Below, piece after piece: positions 26,692 through 37,174 of a stretch of 64,000 nt of DNA. The position numbers and the translations under genes are program-made. The notes under the pieces were generated by a model that worked only from the letters and a program-made list of their open reading frames with translations, ran no database searches and had not been told where the DNA came from. Positions within the stretch are counted from its first letter, which is position 1. Each line of letters opens with the position of its first letter. The DNA is taken from positions 1-64,000 of the forward strand of contig CAMBYG010000003.1 of assembly GCA_945872085.1 (NCBI GenBank). Direction: 5' to 3'. The stretch is from Chitinophaga pinensis (GTDB taxonomy: Bacteria > Bacteroidota > Bacteroidia > Chitinophagales > Chitinophagaceae).

Positions 26692-27702
26692 TTAAAACCG
26701 CGGGCAGCCATATTCACTTCTATTGCCATTAGGAGCATGATATAAGCCTTGATAAACCAATCCCAGCTCAAAAGCGCCCATACTTCTATTAGCAGGTGTA
26801 AGTGCCGACATGGTAACGTCGTAACTAACAACAAATTTTAGTTTAGCAATTTGGTATCCTACAACTGCTATAACCGATTCGTTTAAGCGGTAATAGCAAC
26901 CTAAAATCAACTCGCTTTTGGTGTCATTGTCGCCACTTAAATAGGTTTGCGTTAAAAACCCAGCTAATAATTCAGAAGCTGATTTTTGGCTAGCAAAATA
27001 TAAAGACGGCGTTAAAATTACTCTAGATGTAGGCTGATACACCCACTCTATTTGTGCATTGGGGCGAATACCCAATTGATTATTATCATTATTAAAACTT
27101 TCTACAGGTCGATTGATATGCGAAAGGCCTAAACCAATTTTCAAGTACGAATTATCTGCAGGCATATAAGCATAATTAATTCCAGCACACAAGTCAAAAT
27201 AATCTGTTTTTATAACGCCATTTTTTTCTCCATTACTATTGAGTGGATTGAACGAATATCCGTCCCATTGGGTATCAAAAGATAATCGATTAAAATCCAT
27301 ATTGCGTTGCACAAAACCTCCACTCGCTCCAAATGACAACATGTTGAAATCGTTGAGCACAATATGATAAGCTAATGAAAATTGGGTTTTATTCAAAACC
27401 AAATTGCCATCTCCAGCTTTATCATTAAAATTGGCTATACCTAATCCTATCCAATTGGTAGACAATTTATTTCGCAATAATTGTAGGTCTGCATAAAAAG
27501 AAGTTGTTTTATAAGGCACGGGCACACTTGTCCATTGCGTTCTATAATTAACTCCAATTCGATAGTCGTCTTCGGGCATCAAAGCTGCATTAGCTGGATT
27601 TACCAATAATGGCGCATTATAAAACTGCGAAAAATGCAAACCTTGTGCATAAGCACCTGCTATATAACAGCAACTTAAAATAAAAAGTAAAGTCTTTTTC
27701 AT
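26692..27702 (-). CDS. type IX secretion system PorP/SprF-family outer-membrane protein
   Basis: A 336-residue protein with a signal peptide (cleavage after GAYAQ). It then shows LHFSQFYNAPLLVNPANAAL, the hallmark N-terminus of the PorP/SprF family. The rest alternates beta strands consistent with an outer-membrane barrel. In known cases PorP/SprF proteins partner specific large T9SS substrates and tether or export them. The gene is 8 bases after the giant type B sorting-domain gene, which is therefore the likely substrate partner. Confidence 0.92.
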   Translation of the reverse strand: MKKTLLFILSCCYIAGAYAQGLHFSQFYNAPLLVNPANAALMPEDDYRIGVNYRTQWTSVPVPYKTTSFYADLQLLRNKLSTNWIGLGIANFNDKAGDGNLVLNKTQFSLAYHIVLNDFNMLSFGASGGFVQRNMDFNRLSFDTQWDGYSFNPLNSNGEKNGVIKTDYFDLCAGINYAYMPADNSYLKIGLGLSHINRPVESFNNDNNQLGIRPNAQIEWVYQPTSRVILTPSLYFASQKSASELLAGFLTQTYLSGDNDTKSELILGCYYRLNESVIAVVGYQIAKLKFVVSYDVTMSALTPANRSMGAFELGLVYQGLYHAPNGNRSEYGCPRF

Positions 27703-27710
27703 ACGTTCAA

Positions 27711-30700
27711 TTATCTTATTAAGGTTACGTTACCTGATTTACTTTGCGATGAGCCATCTACGAAAGTAGCATTGAGCACATAGGCAAAGGCATCCATTTC
27801 TTGTGCTTGCCCTTTGTATGTTCCATCCCAACCAATAGTAATATCGGTGGTTTCAAAAACAAGTTCGCCCCATCTATTAAATACTTTAAAACTCATGGTT
27901 TCTATACCTCCGCCTCTAACAAATAAGATGTCGTTAAAGCCGTCACCATTAGGAGAAAAACCTGTAGGTACATCTAATTTTGTATTTACATCTGCACTTA
28001 CCGATTTGCATAAAGTATCGGCACAACCTGCTGCAGATTTAGCTATTAGGCATACCTGAAAGGTTCCCTTTCTTTTATACAGGTGAATAGGATTTACCAA
28101 AGTGCTAAATTCCCCATCTCCAAATGACCAACTATAAGAAACAGCGTTGGTAGATGTATTAATAAAGTTATAAGGTGTATTAGGTATTACCGTGGTAGGC
28201 GTATAGGTAAAATCTGCTTTTGGTTTTGCTCGTACTTTAATTTCTTTTTGAATAGAGTCTACTTTATTACACGTAGCAAGATTGACGGCTATTAGCGTCA
28301 CCGTATATGTACCTACATTAGTATATGTTTTTACAATAGGAGAAATAGAACTTGTGCTGCCATCTCCAAAACGCCAAGTGAAACTATTAGCATTAGTAGC
28401 TAAAGAAGTGAGCACAATACTAGAAGTTAAACAAATAGAATCGGGCATATTAAATAGCGCTTGCACTCTTTTACCATTTATTTTTATGGTTTTAATTAGA
28501 GTGTCTGGTGAATTACAAGATGTAGAATCGCGCATGATTAAACGAATGGTATAGGTGCCTGTGTCTGGATAATTATGTGTATTTGGATTTTGACCAATAA
28601 ATGTAGTACCATCTCCAAAGCTCCAGAAAAATTTAGTAAACGTGCTTGAGTTAGGTGTATTGCTAAAAGCAGAGGTATTAGTGATGCTTACTCTATAAGG
28701 ACCGCAACTATCGGTAACTACTACATTAAAATTAGCATTGATTTGATTACTATCTACGGTTATAGTTACAAAACTAGTATCTCTCACTTTACAGGCATCT
28801 GGATTAATGGCAATTAATCGCACATTATAAACTCCCGGATTTAAAAAGGTATGCGATGGTGTAGCGTTAGTATTGGTGGGTGAGCCGTCAGCAAAATTCC
28901 ATTCGTAACTTACCGCATTGGTAGAATTGTTTTGAAAGTTAACGGTAAATGGTGGGCACCCTTTTGCCGTTGGATTGGCATTTGCCCCTGCACTTACACT
29001 TCCCAATTGAAAGGCAATTTTAATTGCTGCTAAATTACAATTCGTACTTTGATTGGTCGGACTCCAAGAGCCTACTGTAGTAGGCAATGGAGGAGATTGC
29101 GCCCCACCACAATTACCACAAATAGCTTGATAAATCACCCCTGACTTATCAAATCGACTTGTACCGCCGTCAACATGCTCGCCATAACCGTTGATAACCG
29201 AAACACGACCATAATAACTACCATGTAATAGATTCACGAAATTTTTAGATAGTGCGAAGAAGTAAAAATCATTGCCGTCTGTTGTATTTTTCAAAGGCAA
29301 TGGAAGATTAGCTGTTGTAGGCATGCCGGTACAATTACTTTGATTAGGGCAAATACCTAAAGTGCCGCCAAAACCTGAAATATATACATTCTGGCATGTA
29401 TCTACTAGAAATGCTACTGGTGAAATGTTGACACTTGTAGATGCACCAGAACCAAATACCGTTGATCTTAAATTACTGGATAAGTTACTGTCTAGTTTTA
29501 TAATGAATTGACTTGAATTAGGATTGTTATATACGCCGGCACTTACTGGGAAGCTACCGCCTAGCGATTGTCCCATTACATATACATTATTTTCTAAATC
29601 AACTTGTATGCCGTAGCATTGATCATAATTAGATTGACCAATAAAAGTACTTTTCAACATAGGATAAGAACCACCATTTTGAAACAAGGTAATAAAGCCA
29701 TCTGCGATACCTCCTTGATAAGTAGGCCACAAAACATTTGCAGAATTTGGAAAGTCACTACTTTTTGTACCTCCTGCAACATAGAGTTTATTCTGTTGAA
29801 TATTTAATGCCAATACATAGGCTGCATCTGCATTGCTTCCGCCTAAATACGTACTCCACATCAGTGATGTAAGGGAAGGATTTAATTTAAATACAACACC
29901 GTCTTGTGCACCAGTAAGCGTATTTTTTATGGCTGTAGCGGTTACTGGAAAATTAGATGACATGGTTGCTCCCGCAACATAAATATTACCTGCATTATCT
30001 ACAATCACTTCACTTCTTGCATCATCTCCATAATTATATTTTAAATCTACAAAAGCCGTCTCAACTGCCGTTCCATTTACAACATCATCTCCAGTGCCCC
30101 CCAAATAAGTAGATCCCACCAAAGCTGTACCTGTAGTATTAAATTTTGTAATCGTAAAATCGGCTCCTCCATTCTGAGAAACATCGTATGCGTTTGGTGT
30201 AACAGGAAAGTTGATAGAATAGGTTCTACCAACAACTACTAAATTATTGGTATTATCTACAAACATACTATGGGGCTGCTCATTGCTAGCACCTCCCAAA
30301 TAAGTAGAATAAATTAAAGCACTTCCTGCAGCGTTAAATTTACTAATTGAAATATCGCAAGGATAAGGCACACCTACAGTGAAGTTGCCGCCTGCATAGT
30401 TTATTTGAAACGCCCCTGTTGTGGTAGGATACCCTTGGTCGCTAACAAAGCCACCTGCATAAAAATTACCTTGATTATCATAGGTAGCTGTAAAGCCCCA
30501 ATTATCTGCTGTAGATCCTGTAAATGTTGCAAATACTACAGTTGGATCGATAACGAGCGTGGCATTTTCATCATATCCATTGGGAAATGTATAGGTGATT
30601 TTATTGTTTTCTAAATGATAAACACAAGGCACAATTTTTTTTGTGCCCTCTATAAATTGATAAGCATAAGGTTTAAGTTCGGTTACATTACCCAAACTTG

Positions 30701-31268
30701 TTTTCAATACCAAATTACCTTTTTGAATTTGCATTTGCTGTAATCCAACATATTCTAATTCGATTTGAGCAGCATTGGCGTGTGGCGCAACGATGCAATC
30801 ATATTTTATATTTCCTTTTTCAGAAGCAATATGAATATCTATACCATCATACATGCCAATATAATCTAATGCTAATGAAGGATGAATATCGGTTTTCCAT
30901 TTAGAGGAGTCTGCACCTAAAAAATAATTGAAATAGTAATTCTGAACTTTTGTTTGCTTAACACTAACAGAAGATAGCGCATTTACAAAATTCATCTTGT
31001 ACGCATAAAAATTGTAATTGCTATTTACATTTGCAACACCATGTTTTGCCGCTTCTAATTTCACCGAATTGGCTATATCCTCCATTAGGTAGGTAATCGT
31101 ATGTTGCTCTAAGAACACCGTAGAAAGTGCTGTTTTTGCTTTGTATAAAAAGGGTCCATCCCATTGGCCTTTATTTTGCACAAATTCTATACTATTATGC
31201 GCTAAAGCAGACATAGTAAATAAACAAATAAATAAAAGTGTGTTGAAAATATGCTTAGAGCGTCTCAT
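27711..31268 (-). CDS. giant secreted SBBP/PKD protein with type B T9SS sorting domain
   Basis: An 1185-residue protein with a signal peptide (1-23). An N-terminal domain (about 25-240) starts SIEFVQNKGQWDGPFLYKAK. Next come SBBP-type beta-propeller repeats (about 245-700) with recurring STYLGG motifs. At least four PKD domains follow (about 755-1090) with motifs such as WSFGDGTTF and WRFGDGSTSS. The C-terminal 90 residues are the gliding-motility-type (type B) sorting domain: PTGFSPNGDGFNDILFV, FKVFNRWGELVFE and GWDGTYKGQ. It is likely exported by the T9SS and displayed at or released from the cell surface, with the adjacent PorP/SprF protein as partner. Confidence 0.92.
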   Translation of the reverse strand: MRRSKHIFNTLLFICLFTMSALAHNSIEFVQNKGQWDGPFLYKAKTALSTVFLEQHTITYLMEDIANSVKLEAAKHGVANVNSNYNFYAYKMNFVNALSSVSVKQTKVQNYYFNYFLGADSSKWKTDIHPSLALDYIGMYDGIDIHIASEKGNIKYDCIVAPHANAAQIELEYVGLQQMQIQKGNLVLKTSLGNVTELKPYAYQFIEGTKKIVPCVYHLENNKITYTFPNGYDENATLVIDPTVVFATFTGSTADNWGFTATYDNQGNFYAGGFVSDQGYPTTTGAFQINYAGGNFTVGVPYPCDISISKFNAAGSALIYSTYLGGASNEQPHSMFVDNTNNLVVVGRTYSINFPVTPNAYDVSQNGGADFTITKFNTTGTALVGSTYLGGTGDDVVNGTAVETAFVDLKYNYGDDARSEVIVDNAGNIYVAGATMSSNFPVTATAIKNTLTGAQDGVVFKLNPSLTSLMWSTYLGGSNADAAYVLALNIQQNKLYVAGGTKSSDFPNSANVLWPTYQGGIADGFITLFQNGGSYPMLKSTFIGQSNYDQCYGIQVDLENNVYVMGQSLGGSFPVSAGVYNNPNSSQFIIKLDSNLSSNLRSTVFGSGASTSVNISPVAFLVDTCQNVYISGFGGTLGICPNQSNCTGMPTTANLPLPLKNTTDGNDFYFFALSKNFVNLLHGSYYGRVSVINGYGEHVDGGTSRFDKSGVIYQAICGNCGGAQSPPLPTTVGSWSPTNQSTNCNLAAIKIAFQLGSVSAGANANPTAKGCPPFTVNFQNNSTNAVSYEWNFADGSPTNTNATPSHTFLNPGVYNVRLIAINPDACKVRDTSFVTITVDSNQINANFNVVVTDSCGPYRVSITNTSAFSNTPNSSTFTKFFWSFGDGTTFIGQNPNTHNYPDTGTYTIRLIMRDSTSCNSPDTLIKTIKINGKRVQALFNMPDSICLTSSIVLTSLATNANSFTWRFGDGSTSSISPIVKTYTNVGTYTVTLIAVNLATCNKVDSIQKEIKVRAKPKADFTYTPTTVIPNTPYNFINTSTNAVSYSWSFGDGEFSTLVNPIHLYKRKGTFQVCLIAKSAAGCADTLCKSVSADVNTKLDVPTGFSPNGDGFNDILFVRGGGIETMSFKVFNRWGELVFETTDITIGWDGTYKGQAQEMDAFAYVLNATFVDGSSQSKSGNVTLIR

Positions 31269-31331
31269 ACCTTGTGATTTATACTAAGCGAATTTAATGC
31301 TTTTACCTTAAAATAGCATGATATAAAGCTA

Positions 31332-33233
31332 TTATTTCCTAAGCCAAATTTCTACTCTTCTATTGTTTAATCGGCCTTCTTCGGTACTATTATCATCTAT
31401 TGGATTTTGCTCGCCCAAAGCATTAATTGTTATCTTTTCTTGAGCCACGCCCAACTGTAATAATAGCGCTTTTATAAGCTGTGCTCTTTTGGCAGATATG
31501 GTCTCATTTAAAATTGGATTACCGGTATTATCTGTAAAACAATTGATGCTCCATTGATAAGAAGGGTCTTCAACTGCTAATTTCACCCCTTTAGAAAGTT
31601 CTTGCAGCAATGAATCAGCTAATTGTGTTTTATTAATCTCAAAATGCATGCGCGCCAACAAGGTATCAAAAACCGGAGCTTCGTAATCATTAGTCAATAA
31701 GGCAAAAGACTGTTCATATTTATTACTCGAATAGGCTGATGGTATTTCCATAAAGGTATCCTTTGCTTGATAACTATAACGTTTCAACCGTACCAGGTAG
31801 TTCGTATTTTTTAATAATGGGATCATGTATGATCCATCTCCTCTATTGGTCAATACCTGATAGGATTTGTCATTGCGCTCATCTATGAAATCAATAAATG
31901 TATTGTTTAAAGGTTCCTTACTGATACTATCATAAACTACACCTTTTACATATACCACTTCATCTGCAAAAGCAAAATTGGGCATTGTAGCTGCATAAAT
32001 ATCAAAATTGCCTGCTATACTATCCCTATCTGAACATATATATGCAGCATTCCCATTTTGAAAAACAAACATACTCATATCGTCAAAAGCAGTATTAATA
32101 GGCAACCCCAAATTTCTTGGAAAAGACCAAACGGTATCTTGCAACCAATTGGCAACGAATAAATCTAATCCACCAAAACCAATATGCCCATCAGATGAGA
32201 AATAAAAATGCTTTCCGTCGGGATGTAAAAATGGTGCAAACTCGTTGCCAGGCGAATTAATTTTTGGCCCTAGATTAATAGGTTCTTGCCATAAACCATC
32301 TTTGAAATGACTCATCCAAATATCCATTCCTCCATATCCTCCTTTTTTATTACTAATAAAAAATAGGGTTTTATTATCGGCCGAAAGACAAGGCATTCCT
32401 TCATAATCAGTCGTATTTATAGTGCCGCCAAAACTTTCTGGAACTGTCCAAAATGAATCGGATCGATACGCCATCAACAAATCACAAGCTCCTAATGACC
32501 AGCCATTTTCGGATCGCGTATCGCATCGGGTAATAAATTGATAATGGCCATCGGCAGAATAACTTTGATATAATTCTGCATCAGGTGAATTAATGGGGTA
32601 TCCTTCATTTTTAGCTCGTAACCAATAACCGCAGGTGTCGCGCTGTGCTTTATATAACTCATCGTCTATATTATTTACTTTTCTTGTAAACAATAACTCA
32701 TTAGAATCTGCACTAACAAAAGGAAACATTTCCGGATAATTCGTATTAATGCGTATGCCTAAATTTTGTACGATAGCCCCATTTCTAATAGTACTATTTT
32801 CTCTAACAAATTGAATTTGTCTTTGCAATTGAAAATAGCTAGCGTCTTGAACCAAACATTTTCTCAGCCATTCATTTGCTTCTTCATAATGAGAAGACAA
32901 TAAGGCTGCTTTTACAATTTTTTTAGTGAATTTTTCTTTTTGATTGATGGGCACTATTGCAGTAGCATCTTTTAATATCTGGTAGGATTTATTATAAGCA
33001 TGTATTTGTGCATTCCACTCTGCCAAGGTTATATAAGCCTCTAAAGACGTTTCATTTTGTGCAATTGCTTTTTCTAAATAATGAATAGCCTGCTTTGCAT
33101 TTTTTTTAGACCAAGCATATAATGCCTTTTGATAATTCTTATCAAGGGCAATTGCCGACTGCGCATAAGAACATACAGAGCAAATCAGTATAATAAAAAC
33201 AACTACTAATATTTTCTGTTGATTATATTTCAT
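31332..33233 (-). CDS. OmpA-family protein with TPR, PD40 propeller and CRD domains (PorE-like)
   Basis: A 633-residue protein with a signal peptide (1-24). The domain order is TPR-like helices (about 30-150), a PD40/WD40-like beta propeller (about 160-420), a carboxypeptidase regulatory-like domain (about 425-515) and an OmpA C-terminal peptidoglycan-binding domain (about 525-633). Propeller motifs include LSADNKTLFFISNKKGGYGG and HPDGKHFYFSSDGH. The OmpA part shows SAKRAQLIKALLLQLGV and LNNRRVEIWL. This is the architecture described for PorE of Porphyromonas gingivalis. It lies between two T9SS substrate genes, 63 bases upstream of the type B protein, and its start abuts the stop of the type A protein. 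Confidence 0.88.
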   Translation of the reverse strand: MKYNQQKILVVVFIILICSVCSYAQSAIALDKNYQKALYAWSKKNAKQAIHYLEKAIAQNETSLEAYITLAEWNAQIHAYNKSYQILKDATAIVPINQKEKFTKKIVKAALLSSHYEEANEWLRKCLVQDASYFQLQRQIQFVRENSTIRNGAIVQNLGIRINTNYPEMFPFVSADSNELLFTRKVNNIDDELYKAQRDTCGYWLRAKNEGYPINSPDAELYQSYSADGHYQFITRCDTRSENGWSLGACDLLMAYRSDSFWTVPESFGGTINTTDYEGMPCLSADNKTLFFISNKKGGYGGMDIWMSHFKDGLWQEPINLGPKINSPGNEFAPFLHPDGKHFYFSSDGHIGFGGLDLFVANWLQDTVWSFPRNLGLPINTAFDDMSMFVFQNGNAAYICSDRDSIAGNFDIYAATMPNFAFADEVVYVKGVVYDSISKEPLNNTFIDFIDERNDKSYQVLTNRGDGSYMIPLLKNTNYLVRLKRYSYQAKDTFMEIPSAYSSNKYEQSFALLTNDYEAPVFDTLLARMHFEINKTQLADSLLQELSKGVKLAVEDPSYQWSINCFTDNTGNPILNETISAKRAQLIKALLLQLGVAQEKITINALGEQNPIDDNSTEEGRLNNRRVEIWLRK

Positions 33234-36200
33234 CTAATTCTTCAATATTTTTTGAGCACCTAAATAAATATTGTTGGCATAAAAAACAAAATCATACAAT
33301 CCCGTTGGCCAATCGTTACAGTATATAAATCCTGTTTGGTTATTTAAATGTTCAAAAATATGCTTGTAAACTAAACCTCCTTGTGCATTATAAACTTCTA
33401 CTTGCACATTATTATACGCTACCTTGTTTGTTTGTAGCTGCACCAATTGGTGTGCCGGATTTGGAGATACCGTAATTGGACATATATCTACATTTGGTAT
33501 GCCCAATACCAATTCATAATTAGAAGACATGTAAGTGCAACCATTCACATCTGTATACTGTACTTTAAAACTACCATTACTAGCATTGGCATAAGTAGCA
33601 TTGGTTGCCCCAGGAATAAGTGTATTATTTTTAAACCATTGATAACTCACAATACCTGCACCACTTGCAGTAAGTGTAGACCCAGTAGAGGTAATGCTTA
33701 ATGTAGGTTTATTATAAACTAGAATATAATTTGTTTTCACTTTCGAATTTGTTCCAAGTACATTAGCTGTAGCCAACGAAACCGTATACAAACCACTATT
33801 AGTATAGGTTACCGTAGGATTTACTGCAGAGGAAGTAGCTGGCGTTGCGCCTGGAAAATTCCAAGAATTCGTTGTTTGGTTTACAGAATTGTTAGTGAAA
33901 GTAATAGCATCGCCAATGCAAACAGCCGTATCATTGGCAACAAAATTTGCGGTGACTCCTAATTGTAATTGTACATTATCTAAATAAATACCTTGACCAT
34001 AATAACCTACATTTCCAAAGGCTACTATGATGCTTTGATTAGCATAGGCATTAAGAAACACGGTATCTTTTCTCCATTGTGTAGCAGTTGGCACAAATAA
34101 AGCCGAAGAATTATTAGGTGCTGTAGCTAAAGCCGTACCTGTTTTTTGATATACTCTTGTAAAATTCTTACCACAATCTGTAGAAACTAATACCAAAAGG
34201 GAATCAGGATAACTTGCACCAAATGGAGCATAGGCTACATCAAAGGTTAATCGTGCACTCAACATTCCCGCCAAATCTGTTTTGGGTAGATATAAATAAT
34301 TAATTGCACCACCTGCATCAAAATTATAATTATCAAATAAAACTGATTTTGTACTTGCACCAAAGGCTCCATTATAATTTAATTGCCATTGTGCTGCATT
34401 CGTTGTCGACTGTTGCCAATTTGCCGGTAAGAATGCCGATCCTTCAAAACCTTCTGTAATGGAAGTATTAGTTCCATTTGTAACATTTATATACGCTGTT
34501 TTAGTAATGGAGTTTCCTCCAGTAGCACTTGTAATGGTTAAACTAACATTATAAGATCCAACAGATGGATAAGCAATTTTAGGATTGGCAGCTGTGCTTG
34601 TACTTGGCTGTCCACCAGGAAAAGACCATGCATAAGAAGTAGCAGTACCCGTTACGAGTTGAGAGAATTGAATAGAATCGCCCGGACAAATAGCAGTTTT
34701 ATTCGCTGTAAAATCAACGGTTGGAGGTAAATTACTATTGATAGCACATTCTAAAACACCTCTGCCATAGGTTGATAAGCGTAATACACTAGACGCTGTT
34801 CCGTCGTTAAACAACATCAGGTTTTTAGCGTTTGCAATAGTTGGTAAATTTACATTACTACTATGATTGACCCATGCTGTTTGTGTTGAGTCTTTGTAGT
34901 GTACATATATACCGGCATTAACAAATAATCGTTCATTAATACTATAATCATCATGTATTACTTTTCCAATATTTACTGCTGGCAGATTAAAAGAAATGTT
35001 AGTCCAGGTTTGTCCATAATCATATGACTTATAAATTTTTGAACCGCAGGATAAGATAACAACAGCTGGCTTTGTTGGCACTGTTTCAAGAGATGCAGTA
35101 GCAGCGGTACTTAAAGGAGTTGTAAAGCTGTTCCAAACAGGTGTAGTAGCCAATGCATTCGTACTTCTATAGAGTTTGCTATTATTAGTAACTACATAAA
35201 CAAGATTAGAATCTGACTTAGAAATATGAATATCTCTAACAATTTCCGTAGTTGGCATTAATAAAGTCCAAGTTGGGCTGGTTGCTGTTAAATTTTTTGT
35301 TCTGTAAATAGAATCTTTACCTAAAAACGCCAAGTTGATTTGTGCTTTATGAAATGCTATACGCGCATTGCTAGAATTTGCAAATGGTTGATTATAACTA
35401 AGCTCACTAGAATAAGGATTTAATTTTCTTCTTTTACCTGATCCTAAATAATATACAGTAGTACCACTCGTTTGATAATCAAATGCACATCTTGTGGTCC
35501 AGTCGCCACCTCTATTGGTTTTCCAAATACCATCATAAAACAACTCGCCGTTGTCTTGCGTTCCAATACTGATCATTTGTCTTATGAAAGGACTTTGAGC
35601 TGCTTCATAAATTTCTGTAGCAGTGATACCATCCGATCTATTTGTCCATGCAATACCGGCTGTATCTGTAGATACAAATATTCCTCCATCATTAGCACAA
35701 AACAGTTGGTTATTATTATAGGGATTGTATTCGACTTGATGTATATCGGTATGCAAAACAAAAGGCCAAGAGGTTTTTTTAGTCCAATTAAAACCTCCGT
35801 TGGTACTTCTCCAGATGCAATGAGCTGCAATAAATAATTCATTGGCATTTTGTGGATTAGCAACGAAAGCTAAATTATAATTTCCTTGAGATCCAGAAGT
35901 AGGGTTGGCATCATAACAAACAGGGCATTCTGTAGTACTATTATAAATTACGGAGAAGGTGCTCCCTGCGTTAGTAGATTTTAATACCACACCAGAAGGA
36001 CCTTCGGCAAGTACATAAATAATATTAGTATCTGCAGCGCTAATTGCAATTCTGCAACCGCCATTGGTAGGGTCGGGCATTACAAATCCATTGGTAAGTG
36101 CCGTCCAGGTAGAACCAAAGTCAACACTTTTAAACATACTTGTTTTAGTAACTGCATATAAAGTTCTTTTATTTAGTGGATTTGCAAGCATATCCGTAAA

Positions 36201-36749
36201 CGTACCACCTACATATTTTTGCGTCCAAGTAGTTGCACCATCGGTTGTTTTCCAAATACCCGAATTAGTAGCTGCTACTACTGCATTTGTATTTGTTGGG
36301 TCCATTAAAATTTCTACGGCTAACTTAGAACCAATTGTTGCATTTGCAGCAGCAAATGTTTGTCCACCATTTGTAGATTTGTAAATACCTAATCCATTAC
36401 TATAGTAATTAGCATCGCCTGTACCTAAATAAATAATCTGATCATTCGAATAATCTACACAAATAGAAGCACAAGCCGTTTTTGGCAAGATTTCTGTGCC
36501 GGGCATTACCGCCCAGTTCAATCCATTATTACTACTAACATAAGCACCGCCTGATGCACTTACCGCATACATTTTCTGTGGATTGGCAGCATGAAATTTT
36601 ATTTGCGACACCCTTCCTATACCATTAATTTGACCAACAGTATTTGTAGGAAAAGCAATAGGGCCATTTTGCGACCAAGGGCCAACAACGTTCTGAGCCC
36701 ATGCAAGATTAGCAAGCCAGCAAGCAAATATCAGCAGTATTGTTCTCAT
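33234..36749 (-). CDS. secreted BNR/PKD protein with type A T9SS sorting domain
   Basis: A 1171-residue protein with a signal peptide (cleavage near AWAQ). Residues of about 25-690 hold repeated BNR/sortilin-like blades such as KSTNGGQTF, KTTDGATTW and KSYDYGQTW. A PKD domain (about 695-770) follows, then a jelly-roll domain starting EGFEGSAFLPANWQ (about 785-950), a second PKD-like domain and an Ig-like segment. The last 75 residues are a type A sorting domain: ITVSPNPAHQLVQLQ, VEVYNAQGGLVYK and GLYDFVFY. It is likely T9SS cargo anchored or released at the surface. No catalytic residues could be assigned. Confidence 0.88.
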   Translation of the reverse strand: MRTILLIFACWLANLAWAQNVVGPWSQNGPIAFPTNTVGQINGIGRVSQIKFHAANPQKMYAVSASGGAYVSSNNGLNWAVMPGTEILPKTACASICVDYSNDQIIYLGTGDANYYSNGLGIYKSTNGGQTFAAANATIGSKLAVEILMDPTNTNAVVAATNSGIWKTTDGATTWTQKYVGGTFTDMLANPLNKRTLYAVTKTSMFKSVDFGSTWTALTNGFVMPDPTNGGCRIAISAADTNIIYVLAEGPSGVVLKSTNAGSTFSVIYNSTTECPVCYDANPTSGSQGNYNLAFVANPQNANELFIAAHCIWRSTNGGFNWTKKTSWPFVLHTDIHQVEYNPYNNNQLFCANDGGIFVSTDTAGIAWTNRSDGITATEIYEAAQSPFIRQMISIGTQDNGELFYDGIWKTNRGGDWTTRCAFDYQTSGTTVYYLGSGKRRKLNPYSSELSYNQPFANSSNARIAFHKAQINLAFLGKDSIYRTKNLTATSPTWTLLMPTTEIVRDIHISKSDSNLVYVVTNNSKLYRSTNALATTPVWNSFTTPLSTAATASLETVPTKPAVVILSCGSKIYKSYDYGQTWTNISFNLPAVNIGKVIHDDYSINERLFVNAGIYVHYKDSTQTAWVNHSSNVNLPTIANAKNLMLFNDGTASSVLRLSTYGRGVLECAINSNLPPTVDFTANKTAICPGDSIQFSQLVTGTATSYAWSFPGGQPSTSTAANPKIAYPSVGSYNVSLTITSATGGNSITKTAYINVTNGTNTSITEGFEGSAFLPANWQQSTTNAAQWQLNYNGAFGASTKSVLFDNYNFDAGGAINYLYLPKTDLAGMLSARLTFDVAYAPFGASYPDSLLVLVSTDCGKNFTRVYQKTGTALATAPNNSSALFVPTATQWRKDTVFLNAYANQSIIVAFGNVGYYGQGIYLDNVQLQLGVTANFVANDTAVCIGDAITFTNNSVNQTTNSWNFPGATPATSSAVNPTVTYTNSGLYTVSLATANVLGTNSKVKTNYILVYNKPTLSITSTGSTLTASGAGIVSYQWFKNNTLIPGATNATYANASNGSFKVQYTDVNGCTYMSSNYELVLGIPNVDICPITVSPNPAHQLVQLQTNKVAYNNVQVEVYNAQGGLVYKHIFEHLNNQTGFIYCNDWPTGLYDFVFYANNIYLGAQKILKN

Positions 36750-36760
36750 GTAATGAAGTA

Positions 36761-37174
36761 TTAATTTTTTTGAATTAATTGTTGATGCAGACGAACGCGT
36801 TCCTCAGCATTAAGAATATGACCATTGCTTTGCACATAAGGCAAATTATCTTCATGCCACCAATTATATTTCTTTACTTGCATACGCAATTTATTTTCTT
36901 GCTTACTTTTACGAATTGCTCTTTTGCTAGGAAACTTTTCTCGCTCATTAAATTCTCCAATTACATCATGTTCGGCTTCCGGTAATTCATGTTTCGAAAA
37001 ATAAATTTGAAAAGCTTTCTCTACCTCAAAGAAATTAGCATTAGGATCGTCCATCATTTTTATCCAATAAGGGTAGTACGCATAATCAAACGAGCTCTTT
37101 TTCTTAGCTTGGGCGTTCAATATATTCGAAATCAGCATACAAATACTGATTAAAAGTACTTTTTTGATCATCAT
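36761..37174 (-). CDS. small secreted protein of unknown function
   Basis: A 137-residue protein with a signal peptide (KKVLLISICMLISNILNA). The mature part is charged and rich in aromatics, with FDYAYYPYWIKMMDDPNANF, SKRAIRKSKQENKLRMQVKK and NWWHEDNLPYVQ. No family is recognised. The gene lies directly after the nitronate monooxygenase stop (zero gap) and 11 bases before the BNR protein. It is therefore likely co-expressed with the T9SS cargo and may be an accessory of that protein. Either of two consecutive Met codons may be the start. Confidence 0.65.
   Translation of the reverse strand: MMIKKVLLISICMLISNILNAQAKKKSSFDYAYYPYWIKMMDDPNANFFEVEKAFQIYFSKHELPEAEHDVIGEFNEREKFPSKRAIRKSKQENKLRMQVKKYNWWHEDNLPYVQSNGHILNAEERVRLHQQLIQKN

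Noticed and set aside
33234-37174. BNR-repeat protein considered as a sialidase or xyloglucanase
   Set aside because: The blades match the general BNR/sortilin pattern, but I could not place catalytic residues of either enzyme family, so no enzyme name is given.
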